Source: Streptomyces sp. WMMB 322 (GTDB lineage: Bacteria; Actinomycetota; Actinomycetes; Streptomycetales; Streptomycetaceae). From it: a DNA stretch of 64,000 nt. The DNA lies in NCBI RefSeq assembly GCF_900090145.1, contig NZ_FMHI01000014.1, positions 62,001 through 126,000 on the forward strand, read 5' to 3'. A program made the position numbers and the translations under genes. How positions within the stretch are numbered: position 1 is the first letter of the stretch; every line of letters begins with the position of its first letter. The notes beneath the pieces are model-generated. The model was given only the letters and a program-made list of their open reading frames with translations, made no database searches and had not been told where the DNA came from. This document shows, piece by piece, positions 34,295 through 42,645 of this stretch.

Positions 34295-35313
34295 ACAGCG
34301 TTCATGTGCGTTCAGCGGAGCGCGCGTTGTCGGTCGGGACGTGGCTGATCGTCTTCGGGGCGATGCTCTACTCCATCCTCACCGTCACCCCGCTCATGGC
34401 GAAACACACGCCTGAGAAGTGGGACTGGACCGCGCCGATCCTGCCCCTGGTGGTGGATGCGGCCGTCGTCATCGTCGTCCGCCTCGATGCCGTCCTGGCG
34501 CGGTTGGGCGGGCACGGCGGGCGGTGGCCGATCGTGCTGCGGTGGATGACAGGCGCCATGACCTTGGCGCTGAACATTGCCGACTCCGCACTGAAGAAGG
34601 ACCTGGTCGGAGTCGCAGTGCACGCCGTCGCGCCGCTTCTGCTCATCGTCACCGCAGAGACGGGACTGGCCTACCGGCGCGCAATCACCGCCGCCCTGGA
34701 AGACCTGGAGGCCAAGGACCTGGCACGCCGCGAGGCGGCTCGCCAGGAGGCCCGGGAGCGCCAGGAGGGCGCCATTCGGCAGCGTCGTGAGGAGCGTGAG
34801 CACGCGGCGCAGTTGGCGCGTGAACAGCGTGAGCACGAAGCCGACTTGGCGCGTGAGCAGACCGAGCGGGAAGAGCGTCGGCGCCGCGAGGAACGCGAAG
34901 CCATCGAGGCCCGGGAGCGGGCTGAGCAGGTGGAGCGTGAACGCCGTGAACGCGAGCGTGAACAGCAGCAGCGTGAGCGTGAACAGCGTGAGCGTCAGGC
35001 GGCCGAACAGCGCGAGCGAGAGCGCCGCGAACGGGCGGAGCGTGAACGCCGCGAGGCGCAGGAGCGTGCCGAGCGGATCGAGCGTGAACGCCGCGAACTG
35101 CTCTCTGCGGGACCGGCTGTCGAGAAGCTCCCGGAGGAGCGCGCCCGGCAGATCGTCGCCGCTGCCTACGGCGCCAGCGTCCCGGTGCGTACGGCTGCCG
35201 AGCTGTGTGGCTGGTCCGTGGGCTGGGTCTCAACCCGCTACCAGGAACTGCGCGATCACACCCACCCCAACGGCGCCCCGGCGCCCTCTGTAGTGCAAGG
35301 AGCCCACTGGTGA
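34291..35313 (+). CDS. DUF2637 membrane protein with long coiled coil and C-terminal HTH
   Basis: A 340-aa protein in three parts. Residues 10-130 hold four hydrophobic segments of the DUF2637 (SpdB-like) membrane domain. Residues ~135-275 are a highly charged Arg/Glu coiled coil (repeated REREQ and RERRE units). The last ~60 residues contain a small helix-turn-helix (VPVRTAAELCGWSVGWVSTR). DUF2637 proteins are linked to plasmid spreading during mycelial transfer. The C-terminal helix-turn-helix may bind DNA at the membrane, which is inference. Confidence 0.88.
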   Translation: MNSVHVRSAERALSVGTWLIVFGAMLYSILTVTPLMAKHTPEKWDWTAPILPLVVDAAVVIVVRLDAVLARLGGHGGRWPIVLRWMTGAMTLALNIADSALKKDLVGVAVHAVAPLLLIVTAETGLAYRRAITAALEDLEAKDLARREAARQEARERQEGAIRQRREEREHAAQLAREQREHEADLAREQTEREERRRREEREAIEARERAEQVERERREREREQQQREREQRERQAAEQRERERRERAERERREAQERAERIERERRELLSAGPAVEKLPEERARQIVAAAYGASVPVRTAAELCGWSVGWVSTRYQELRDHTHPNGAPAPSVVQGAHW

Positions 35314-35543
35314 AGCTCTCCCCGAACCACAACCCGACCGAGCCGTCTGACCTGCTCATCCGCATGCACAACCAGGTCGGCGCCGCCGTGGATGTCACTG
35401 GCGGGACCGTCGGTGAAGCCTCGCGGTGGAACTGCCACGGCTGCGGTGACCGGTCCTCCTTCACCGATCACCTCGGCACCATCCGCCTGCGCGCCGGTCA
35501 GCACGCGGAGTTCTGCAGGGCCGCCTACCAGCGCATTCGGTGA
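35310..35543 (+). CDS. Small possible zinc-binding protein
   Basis: A 77-aa protein from GTG 35310 (GTGA overlap). It carries WNCHGCGDRSSFTDHLGTIR followed by HAEFC, a candidate zinc site of three Cys and one or two His. Overlap on both sides shows it belongs to the transfer operon. Function unknown. Confidence 0.7.
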   Translation: MKLSPNHNPTEPSDLLIRMHNQVGAAVDVTGGTVGEASRWNCHGCGDRSSFTDHLGTIRLRAGQHAEFCRAAYQRIR

Positions 35544-35878
35544 TGGGATCCGTCCCGGTCTACCCGTGGCGCCTGGCGCCGGACGGACTGGCGACATACC
35601 GGCAGCTGCGCGCCAAGGGGTTACGTCCTGGTGGTTCCAGCGTGGTCGCCCAGCTCGAACGCCCCCGTCGCAGGCGGGAGCCGCTGGTCGCCTACCTCTA
35701 CAGCCTCGACGCAGCCAAGCCGGTCCGGCCCATGACGCCCGCGAAATGGGCGGCACTGGCCAAGGCCAACGCCGCCCGCCGCATCTGCCCGACCTGCGGG
35801 CACGACCGCGGCTACGTCATCCCCACCTCTCTCGGCCAGTGCGTGCGCTGCGCAGATTCGCGCGCGCTGGCCGCCTGA
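35540..35878 (+). CDS. RRQRL-type zinc-binding AICE protein
   Basis: A 112-aa protein with YPWRLAPDGLATYRQLRAKG, then LEPLVAYLY-like RREPLVAYLYSLD, then a C-terminal zinc ribbon CPTCGHDRGYVIPTSLGQCV with a final Cys (CxxC and CxxC). This is the RRQRL-motif zinc-binding family typical of AICEs. Here the motif reads YRQLR. GTG 35540 overlaps the upstream stop; ATG 35543 is equally possible. Confidence 0.8.
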   Translation: MMGSVPVYPWRLAPDGLATYRQLRAKGLRPGGSSVVAQLERPRRRREPLVAYLYSLDAAKPVRPMTPAKWAALAKANAARRICPTCGHDRGYVIPTSLGQCVRCADSRALAA

Positions 35879-35897
35879 ATTCGCAAAGGAGTTGCTC

Positions 35898-36206
35898 ATG
35901 TCTCCCAAGGTCAAGCGGTTCTTGGCCACGTGGTCCCCGGTCGTCGCGACGGGCGCGTTTGCAGCCTGGGAGTCCGTGCGGCTGCACGCCTACGACGTGC
36001 CGTTCTCGCTGCTGCTGGCCTGCGGACTGGCCCTGTGGTCTTCCCTGCTGGTCCTGTGCAGCCGCATCGCGGAAGCCGCGAAGACGACCACCCACCGCTG
36101 CGCTGCACCGGACTGCGGTTTCACCGTCCGCCTGCGCCGCACCAGCCCGGTGGAGAACCGCCGGTGGCAGGAGATGGCCGCTGCCCACCCCGAACACCGC
36201 CTCTGA
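35898..36206 (+). CDS. Small two-helix membrane protein of transfer region
   Basis: A 102-aa protein with two hydrophobic helices (about residues 8-25 and 34-57) and a cytoplasmic tail with a CxxxxC pair (HRCAAPDCGFTVRLRR). ATG 35898 has AAAGGAG six bases upstream. It fits the Spd-type small membrane proteins that aid intramycelial spread. The assignment rests on size, topology and position. Confidence 0.7.
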   Translation: MSPKVKRFLATWSPVVATGAFAAWESVRLHAYDVPFSLLLACGLALWSSLLVLCSRIAEAAKTTTHRCAAPDCGFTVRLRRTSPVENRRWQEMAAAHPEHRL

Positions 36207-36285
36207 GCAGAGAAGAGCCCGGACGTGGCCGTCCAAAGCAACGCGTCCGGGCTCCCCGATCTCCTCGAAAGGAGCGCACACCAGC

Positions 36286-37758
36286 ATGACGGACACGACG
36301 ATGACGCCGGTAGAGGCCCCCGAGGCACCGCCGGCAACCGACGCTTCCCTTCCGCCAACCGACACGGCACCGGCCGCCGACGCAACAGCAGTGGAGCACA
36401 CACCGGGCGGCTGGCCGGTGGTGCCGCTCGCGCTGACCGGCACGAACGCCACCGCGTCGCTGCTGGGTTCGGCCGCGCTGGTCGGCGGACCGGCCGCGCT
36501 GGCGGTCGCCGCGACCGGCGCCGCCGTCCTCGGCACCGCGGCCGCGACACGCGCCCGCCGCACCCGCAAGAGGACATCGGCCGGTGCCCGGAAGAGGGCT
36601 GGCGGGCGCGCTGGTGGGCGCGTGCCACGCCAGCGCACCGGCTCCACGCTCGGTACGTCCGGCCGCCGGGCGGGCGGGGGCCGGGGGAACGTCGCTGGTG
36701 GGCGGGGCAAGTCCCCGCGCACCTCGGCGGGTTCGGGCAAGTCGCGGGGTCGTGTGGGGCAGGTCAAGGCCCTGCGGGACGCTCAGCGGGAGAACGCGCC
36801 GACGCGTGCTCAGCGCCGCGCGGACACCAATGCGGCCCGCCGTTCTGCAGCGGACGCCCGGCGCGACGCCAAGTCCCGCGCCAGGAACGCGTCCCTGGCC
36901 GGGCGGGGGCCGATCGGCCGCGGCCTGGGCAAGGGACTGCGCGGGGCGGGGAAGGCCCGCAGCGCGGCCGTGGACAAGGCGCGCAAGGACCGGGACCGGC
37001 GCAACGCGGGGAAGGTCGCCGACCAGCGCGCGAACGTGCGCAAGGCCCCGGCCCGCAAGCGTGCGAGGCGAGCGCTGTGGCGCTCCGCCGCCCGCTACCA
37101 GGGCCGCCGTCTGGTGGCCGCGCTGCTGGCCAGCGCGCTGGGCATCGTCGGCATGCTCACCACCCCGCTCGGGCGGAAGCTCGGCTGGCGCTGGCTGCAA
37201 TACCCCGGCCGACGCCTCTACTGGCGCCTGACCGACTCCGCCCAGCAGCAGCGCACGCAGCGCGATGACCAGATCCGCGCTGACCAGGCCGATGAGGAAG
37301 CCGCTGCCGATGCTCAGGCGGCCGACGACGGAACCGACGGCATCGGCGACAAGGCCGAACGCCCGGCCGGACTCGTGCCGGCCACACCCGACCCCACCAC
37401 GGAAGGAGAGCACGTGTCCGGTTTCAGGTTCGAGGACCACGCGGCGGAGATGGAGTCCGCCGCGAACAGCTACGACCCGGAGAACGCCATGGAGATCCTC
37501 GCCATGGTCGAAGGCATCCCCGCCGCGCTGACCAGCGTGGCGAACGTGATGCGGATCCTCGCCGAGCGCGCCGATTCGGAGTTTCCGCTGGAGAAGGAGG
37601 TCGCGGACGGCTTCAACGACATCTTCGGCGCCATGATGTCCGCCGTCGCGGTCGCTGAAGACATGGGTCCGCTCTTCCGCCAGGCCCACGAGCAGGACAT
37701 CTCCCGCCACGAGGACCCCCGCAACGGCCCGGAAGCCGAGAAGGGCTGGAACGTCTGA
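36286..37758 (+). CDS. Large basic membrane-linked transfer protein
   Basis: A 490-aa protein. The N-terminal 60 residues are acidic and Pro/Thr-rich. A hydrophobic pair follows (about 58-86), then an extended Arg/Lys/Ala/Gly-rich region (about 90-270) that would bind nucleic acid, a second hydrophobic helix near 283-300 and an acidic linker. The last ~110 residues are an acidic helical domain (SGFRFEDHAAEMESAANSYD). AAAGGAG lies upstream of ATG 36286. It directly precedes traB and is probably an accessory of the DNA pump. Family known from AICEs but without assigned function. Confidence 0.75.
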   Translation: MTDTTMTPVEAPEAPPATDASLPPTDTAPAADATAVEHTPGGWPVVPLALTGTNATASLLGSAALVGGPAALAVAATGAAVLGTAAATRARRTRKRTSAGARKRAGGRAGGRVPRQRTGSTLGTSGRRAGGGRGNVAGGRGKSPRTSAGSGKSRGRVGQVKALRDAQRENAPTRAQRRADTNAARRSAADARRDAKSRARNASLAGRGPIGRGLGKGLRGAGKARSAAVDKARKDRDRRNAGKVADQRANVRKAPARKRARRALWRSAARYQGRRLVAALLASALGIVGMLTTPLGRKLGWRWLQYPGRRLYWRLTDSAQQQRTQRDDQIRADQADEEAAADAQAADDGTDGIGDKAERPAGLVPATPDPTTEGEHVSGFRFEDHAAEMESAANSYDPENAMEILAMVEGIPAALTSVANVMRILAERADSEFPLEKEVADGFNDIFGAMMSAVAVAEDMGPLFRQAHEQDISRHEDPRNGPEAEKGWNV

Positions 37759-37759
37759 G

Positions 37760-39907
37760 ATGAGTGCACCCACCGTGAACCTCAACAAGCCGAAGAAGAC
37801 CAGCAGGTCGAAGAAGGCTGACGGTGGGCCGGTGTGGGACTGGGCGGCCGGGCACGGACCCGTGACCGGCGCCCTGTCCGCCACCACCGGCGCCTTCGCC
37901 GTCGCCACCACCGGCGCCGCCACCGGCATGCCCCCCGCCTGGGCACTCGCGGTCGGCGCCGCCGGCGCCATCGGCCACACCATCACCACACTCCGCGACA
38001 AGCTCTCCGCCCGCACCACCTGCATGCGCGCCGCCTCCTGGCTCCTGGGAGCCGGATGGACCACCTGGGCCATGACCACCGGCCCGCTCTCGTGGACCGC
38101 ACTCGGCTCACTGGCCACCCTCGGGGTGGGCATCGGGGCGTCGGCACGGGCGACGCTGCTGCACGAGGAAGCCCGGGAGCTGGAGGCCCTCGCCGCCGCC
38201 GAACGCCAGGTCGCCCGTGAACTGTCCGCCGAACGCCGCCAGATCGCGGCGGAGTGGGTGGAGCGCATCCAGCGTGTCTGTGGCGTGAGCGTCCATGTGA
38301 AGGCGGTGGAGATGTGGCCCACTGGCACCGGCTTCACCATCGACGCCGAACTCCCCACAGGAGGCGTCACCTACGACAAGATCGCACGCGAGTCCGCCCG
38401 CCTGTCAGGGGACGCGAAGCTGCCGCACGGCTGCACCGCTTCGGCCTCCCCGGGCATCCACCAGGGCCGCGTCCTGATCGACGTGACCACGGTCAACGTG
38501 CTGGTGGAGGAGCGCACTTACCCCACCGACTACAGCCCGCTCAGCGTGATGTCGGGACTGCCCTGGGGGCTGCGCACGAACGGTGAGGAGGTGCGCGTCT
38601 ACCTGCGCGAGCAGTGCGCGCTGGTCGTCGGTCCTACCGGTTCGGGGAAGACGAACATGGTCCACACGATCCTCGCCGGGTTCGCCCGCGCCACGGACGT
38701 GCTGACCTGGGTAATCGACCTCAACGCCGGATCCGCCGGCCTCCCCTGGGTGGGCCCCGCACTCGCGGACGACGGGTCGTTCGTGGACGGCATGCGCCCC
38801 GGTGTGGACTGGCTCGCCTCCACCCACGAAGAGGCCGTGCGCATGCTCGATACAGCGATCGCGGTGATGAAGGAGCGCAAGCGCGCCTACCAGGACCTGC
38901 TCAGCAAGGCCAACACGGACCTGCTGCCGATCAGTTCACGGATCCCGCAGATCGAGCTGGTCGTGGACGAGGGCGCGGAGATCCTGGTCAGCAACGACCG
39001 GGCCACCCGCAAGCTCGCCGAGAAGATCCTGGAGTTCATCCGCATCGCCCGCGCCATGGGCGGCCGCACCGTGCTGACCGCCCTCGGTGCCACCGGCTCC
39101 GTCCTGGGGAACCTGATGATCCGCCGGGAGGCGAAGGTCCGCGCCGCGCTCACCGGCGGGGAGACCGAGGGCATGGACCTGTCCAAGATGTTCCCCGGCT
39201 CCCGCGGCCTGCGCGTGGACCAAGCGCCGTACAAGGGCGCCGGGTTCATGGGCACCCCGGAATCCCCGGCCGGGCTGTTCAAGGCGTGGCGGATCCTGCC
39301 CAACCAGATCCGCGACATCGTCGCTGCCACCGCCAACCTGCACCCCACCCTCGACGGCAAGTCAGCCCGCGCCGCGGGCGAGGCGTATGCCGGCCGCTGG
39401 GATGCGGAGCGCACCGCGTGGATGCGCGACGCCGCCCCCGGTCCGGCATCCGCCCACGGTGACGAGCTGGGCCGCGGGGGAGGCCTGAACCTTTCCGCCC
39501 TGCGGGGCGAGCCCTCGCCTCGTGGTGGTGGGGAGTCGGCTGAGGACGTGCTGCTGCGGAAGTTCCGCGAGCAGATCGACGCCCAGTTCGGCACCGCACC
39601 CGGACGCGGTGACGAGCCGCCGGCGGATCAACCGCCGTCGTCCTCGGGTGGGTTGAACCTGTCCGCGAACGAGGACAACCCCGCCCGCGACGCCGCGCTC
39701 GCGCTGCTCCTGGCAGCCGGGCCGGAAGGCACCGGCGCCTCTGCCATCGCCCGCGGGCTCGCGGAGGAGTACGGCACCACCCGGCAAACCGTCGTCGGCT
39801 GGCTGAAGTCCTGGACCGATGACGGCACCGCCGTACGGGTCGGCACCGGCACCAAGGCCCGCTACGTCCACCACCGCCACGCACCCCGCGGGGATGCACA
39901 CGGCTGA
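37760..39907 (+). CDS. traB: TraB/TraSA-type FtsK-like DNA translocase
   Basis: A 715-aa conjugative DNA pump. Hydrophobic N-terminal segments lie at about residues 35-130. The FtsK/SpoIIIE motor has Walker A VVGPTGSGKTN near 290 and Walker B IELVVDEGAEI near 400. The C-terminal ~65 residues form a winged helix (ALLLAAGPEGTGASAIARGL, then TTRQTVVGWLKSW) matching the gamma-type domain that reads short repeats in clt. A single TraB hexamer moves double-stranded DNA between Streptomyces hyphae. A GACAAG repeat array begins right after the stop codon. ATG 37760 overlaps the upstream stop. Confidence 0.93.
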   Translation: MSAPTVNLNKPKKTSRSKKADGGPVWDWAAGHGPVTGALSATTGAFAVATTGAATGMPPAWALAVGAAGAIGHTITTLRDKLSARTTCMRAASWLLGAGWTTWAMTTGPLSWTALGSLATLGVGIGASARATLLHEEARELEALAAAERQVARELSAERRQIAAEWVERIQRVCGVSVHVKAVEMWPTGTGFTIDAELPTGGVTYDKIARESARLSGDAKLPHGCTASASPGIHQGRVLIDVTTVNVLVEERTYPTDYSPLSVMSGLPWGLRTNGEEVRVYLREQCALVVGPTGSGKTNMVHTILAGFARATDVLTWVIDLNAGSAGLPWVGPALADDGSFVDGMRPGVDWLASTHEEAVRMLDTAIAVMKERKRAYQDLLSKANTDLLPISSRIPQIELVVDEGAEILVSNDRATRKLAEKILEFIRIARAMGGRTVLTALGATGSVLGNLMIRREAKVRAALTGGETEGMDLSKMFPGSRGLRVDQAPYKGAGFMGTPESPAGLFKAWRILPNQIRDIVAATANLHPTLDGKSARAAGEAYAGRWDAERTAWMRDAAPGPASAHGDELGRGGGLNLSALRGEPSPRGGGESAEDVLLRKFREQIDAQFGTAPGRGDEPPADQPPSSSGGLNLSANEDNPARDAALALLLAAGPEGTGASAIARGLAEEYGTTRQTVVGWLKSWTDDGTAVRVGTGTKARYVHHRHAPRGDAHG

Positions 39908-39910
39908 GCG

Positions 39911-40045
39911 CTTGTCGCTTGTCGCCCACAGGTTCGAGGAGGCCCCTGTACGACTCTCAGAAGGCCGGGGAGGGGCTTTGACCTGGAAGGCGACAAGCGA
40001 CAAGACAAGACAAGCGACAAGCCGCACGACAAGCGACACGACAAG
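39911..40045. other. GACAAG repeat array: candidate clt (TraB recognition) site
   Basis: Seven copies of GACAAG lie between 39992 and 40045, often as GCGACAAG. Two inverted copies (CTTGTC) at 39911-39916 and 39918-39923 can pair with the first direct copies. The region is non-coding and lies directly after traB. In Streptomyces conjugation the clt locus holds short direct repeats read by the TraB winged helix. Position and structure fit, but binding is inferred. Confidence 0.65.
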
Positions 40046-40108
40046 CCAGACGACGGGCAGCACCCACGAAACCGGGGCGCTGCCCGTCGCTCGTGAAGGG
40101 AGCAACTT

Positions 40109-40579
40109 GTGCACCCCGACACCACATACGAGATCACCACCCACCGCACCGACGCCCGCGTGCTCCACCCCGAACCACTCACCCGACCGACGATGGCACC
40201 GCACGAGATCCCGCCCGGAGTCGAGCTGGTCACCCTCCCCGGCGGAGTCCGCACCCTCGCCTACACCCAACCCCCAGCACCGGCAGCCCCCGTGGCACCG
40301 ACCGCGCAGCCGGTCCCCGCGTGGGCCAAAACCACCGCGCTCCTCGCGCCGACCATCGGCGCCGGCATCGGCGCGGGTGGCTTCGGCCTCCACTACGCCG
40401 CACCAGGAGTCATCGCCATGACCGACGCCCTGTGGGCCGCCGTCGCCCTGGTCGCCGCCAGCTGCGGAGGCGCCGCCTACCTCCTGACTCGCTGGCGGCA
40501 CCGGGCGCCCGCCCAGATCACCCAAAACGTCACCGCCACCGGCCTCTTCGGCCGCGCCAACGGAACCATCAACCAGTAA
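40109..40579 (+). CDS. Membrane protein of transfer region
   Basis: A 156-aa protein. About 70 polar Pro-rich residues are followed by two hydrophobic helices (about 75-95 and 104-127) and a basic tail ending in a short NVTATGLFGRANGTI segment. GTG 40109 follows GGGAGC. Position after traB and size suggest a spread (Spd-like) protein. The family is not certain. Confidence 0.65.
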   Translation: MHPDTTYEITTHRTDARVLHPEPLTRPTMAPHEIPPGVELVTLPGGVRTLAYTQPPAPAAPVAPTAQPVPAWAKTTALLAPTIGAGIGAGGFGLHYAAPGVIAMTDALWAAVALVAASCGGAAYLLTRWRHRAPAQITQNVTATGLFGRANGTINQ

Positions 40580-40587
40580 GGAGCCCC

Positions 40588-40776
40588 GTGGTCATCTCCC
40601 TCAGCGCCGTCGTCCTCTTCGGCGCCATCCTCCTCATCCTCATCCGCCACCGCGCCATGCACATATCCGGCGCTCTCACGGCGGTGCTCTTCGGCTTCTT
40701 CCTCGCCTCCACCGGCATCGCCCCCGTCATCAACGAGCTGCTCAACAGCGCACAGCACGCCCTCACCAACCTCTGA
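40588..40776 (+). CDS. Small hydrophobic protein, Spd-like
   Basis: A 62-aa protein with two membrane helices (VVLFGAILLILI and ALTAVLFGFFLASTGIAPVI). GTG 40588 follows AAGGAG immediately after the upstream stop. The composition matches small AICE and plasmid spread proteins. Confidence 0.7.
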   Translation: MVISLSAVVLFGAILLILIRHRAMHISGALTAVLFGFFLASTGIAPVINELLNSAQHALTNL

Positions 40777-40800
40777 CCCGACAACCCGAAGGAGATCCCC

Positions 40801-41268
40801 ATGGCCATGGGCGAGACCCCCATCACCGTCATCGGCAACCTCACCTCCGACCCCGAGCTGAAGTTCACCCCGTCCGGGGCAGCGCTGGCGAAGTTCACCG
40901 TCGCCTCCACACCCCGCCACTTCGACCGCGATGCAGGCCAGTACAAGGACGGCACCGCGATGTTCATGCGCTGCTCCGCCTGGCGCGGCCTCGCCGAGCA
41001 CGTCACCGAATCCCTCACCAAGGGCTCTCGCGTCATCGTCTCCGGACGCCTGCGCCAGTTCGACTGGCAGACCGACCAGGGCGAGAACCGCTCCATGCTC
41101 GCCCTCGAAGTCGACGACATCGGCCCCTCGCTGAAGTTCGCCACCGCCACCAGCACCAAGGCTCAGCCCAGCAACAACGGTGGCGGGCGCACGGTGCCGG
41201 ATCCCAACAACGGGGAGCCCTGGAACGTCGCCGCCGCCAAGGCCGGCGGCGACGAGCCGCCGTTCTGA
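40801..41268 (+). CDS. ssb: Single-stranded DNA-binding protein
   Basis: A 155-aa SSB. The OB-fold (residues 1-115) starts with ETPITVIGNLTSDPELKFTP and contains FMRCSAWRGLAEHVTESLTK and RVIVSGRLRQFDWQT. A short polar linker and the acidic tip GGDEPPF follow. The tip binds replication partners. AAGGAG precedes the ATG. It serves the element's own replication with prim-pol and the DUF3631 ATPase. Confidence 0.95.
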   Translation: MAMGETPITVIGNLTSDPELKFTPSGAALAKFTVASTPRHFDRDAGQYKDGTAMFMRCSAWRGLAEHVTESLTKGSRVIVSGRLRQFDWQTDQGENRSMLALEVDDIGPSLKFATATSTKAQPSNNGGGRTVPDPNNGEPWNVAAAKAGGDEPPF

Positions 41269-41362
41269 CAACGCCCGGGGCGACCGCTCGCTCTCGCCAA
41301 AGAAGTCGCGGTCGCCCCGGCTCTCCTCATCCCTGCAACGAGACCAAGGAGGTCTCCCCAGC

Positions 41363-42262
41363 ATGACCCAACTCCACCGATCCGCGCTGCTGCACGCCGC
41401 GCTCGACACTGCCCAGCGCGGCTGGTACGTCCATCCACTGCGTCCCGGCGGCAAGGCCCCCGCCCTGCACGGCGAATCCGCCTGCCCGCGTATCGGCGAC
41501 TGCGCCGACGGGCACCGGAAGTGGGAGCAGCGCGCCACTCTCGATGCCGGCCGTATCCGTCGCGCGTGGTCGGGGCGTCCGTTCAACGTCGGGATCGCCA
41601 CGGGGCCTTCCGGGCTGGTCGTTGTCGACCTCGACGTGCCCAAGGAGGGCGCGAAGGACGCGCCTTGCGGCGCGGCGACCTTCCGTGCGCTCTGCGAGCG
41701 CGCCGGACAGCCGATTCCTGAGACCTTCACGGTGCGGACCGCGGGCGGGGGCTGGCACCTGTACTTCACCGCTCCGGAGGGTGTGCGGCTGCGCAACACC
41801 TCCCGCACCCTGGGCCCGGGCATCGACACCCGCGCGTGGGGCGGCTACGTCGTCGCCCCCGGAAGCAGCATCGACGGTCGCCTGTACGTGTTCGCCGCCG
41901 GGGTGCGGCCGGAACCACTGCCGACGTGGCTCCTCGAAGCGATCACCGCCACGACGGGACCGGCCGCGCCGCGCACGATCGCGCCCGCGCGGAACGCGAG
42001 TCGGTGCGCGCAGGTCGCCCTGGAGCGTGAGGGCAACGCCGTGGCGAACGCGGTGAAGGGAGAGCGCGAGGCCACCCTGTTCAAGGCCGCACGAGCGATG
42101 GGCCGCTTTGTCGCCTGGGGCGACATCCCGCGAGACGAAGTCGAAGAGGCTTTTCAGGTAGTGGGAGAGGCGTGCGGACTGAAACCGCATGAGTGCCGCT
42201 CCACCCTGCGAAGCGCGCTGAACTGGTCCATCCGCACCGCGAAACCGCGAGGTGCGGCATGA
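41363..42262 (+). CDS. Bifunctional DNA primase/polymerase (prim-pol), replication initiator
   Basis: A 299-aa prim-pol domain protein. The catalytic acids are in GLVVVDLDVP near residue 92, and the conserved GGGWHLYF near 130 supplies the His. A GGYVVAPGS segment near 160 completes the active site. The helical PriCT-like C-terminus is about 85 residues. The ribosome binding site AAGGAGG lies upstream of ATG 41363. In the prim-pol class of AICEs this protein, with the helicase-like partner downstream, replaces RepSA. The stop overlaps the next start. Confidence 0.9.
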   Translation: MTQLHRSALLHAALDTAQRGWYVHPLRPGGKAPALHGESACPRIGDCADGHRKWEQRATLDAGRIRRAWSGRPFNVGIATGPSGLVVVDLDVPKEGAKDAPCGAATFRALCERAGQPIPETFTVRTAGGGWHLYFTAPEGVRLRNTSRTLGPGIDTRAWGGYVVAPGSSIDGRLYVFAAGVRPEPLPTWLLEAITATTGPAAPRTIAPARNASRCAQVALEREGNAVANAVKGEREATLFKAARAMGRFVAWGDIPRDEVEEAFQVVGEACGLKPHECRSTLRSALNWSIRTAKPRGAA

Positions 42263-42645
42263 ACCCCCGCCCCGATCCGCCACTGAAAAGCCCTCCCACA
42301 TCTGATCGGTCAGGGCTCGCCGCCGCTCCGCTCGAGCACGGCAGCAGCCAGCGGCTGAGCGGCCGGCCGAAGGCCGTTCCTCTCAGCCCACCCACACTCG
42401 GCCAACTCCCGCAGCTGGGAGGCGATGTGAGCGATACCCCCGAGCGGCCCTTCGTGGGCCTGCACGTCATCGCTCCACCCGACTGGCGCGCCATCCCATC
42501 AGCCACTGCCCGGTGCAAATGCGGCCGCTCCTGGCACGCCCGCGGCCGAGAGCGGGTGCAGGTCCTCATCGAGACCTACACCGCCCACCACGACAACTGC
42601 ACCGGCCAACCCGAGACTCCTGAGACCACCCGGAGCGCAGCATGA
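42259..42645 (+). CDS. Small zinc-finger-like protein between prim-pol and helicase
   Basis: A 128-aa frame overlapping both neighbours by four bases. The C-terminal half (ATARCKCGRSWHARGRERVQ, then YTAHHDNC) has a CxC/His/Cys zinc-binding pattern. The first 56 residues are Pro/Ser-rich and may be untranslated: GTG 42427, which follows GGGAGG, would give a 72-aa protein starting at VSDTPERPF. Function unknown, likely an accessory of replication. Confidence 0.65.
   Translation: MNPRPDPPLKSPPTSDRSGLAAAPLEHGSSQRLSGRPKAVPLSPPTLGQLPQLGGDVSDTPERPFVGLHVIAPPDWRAIPSATARCKCGRSWHARGRERVQVLIETYTAHHDNCTGQPETPETTRSAA

Noticed and set aside
40093..40500. Alternative frame starting before the membrane gene at 40109
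   Set aside because: His/Arg-rich shadow of the real gene at 40109, which has a ribosome binding site and membrane helices.
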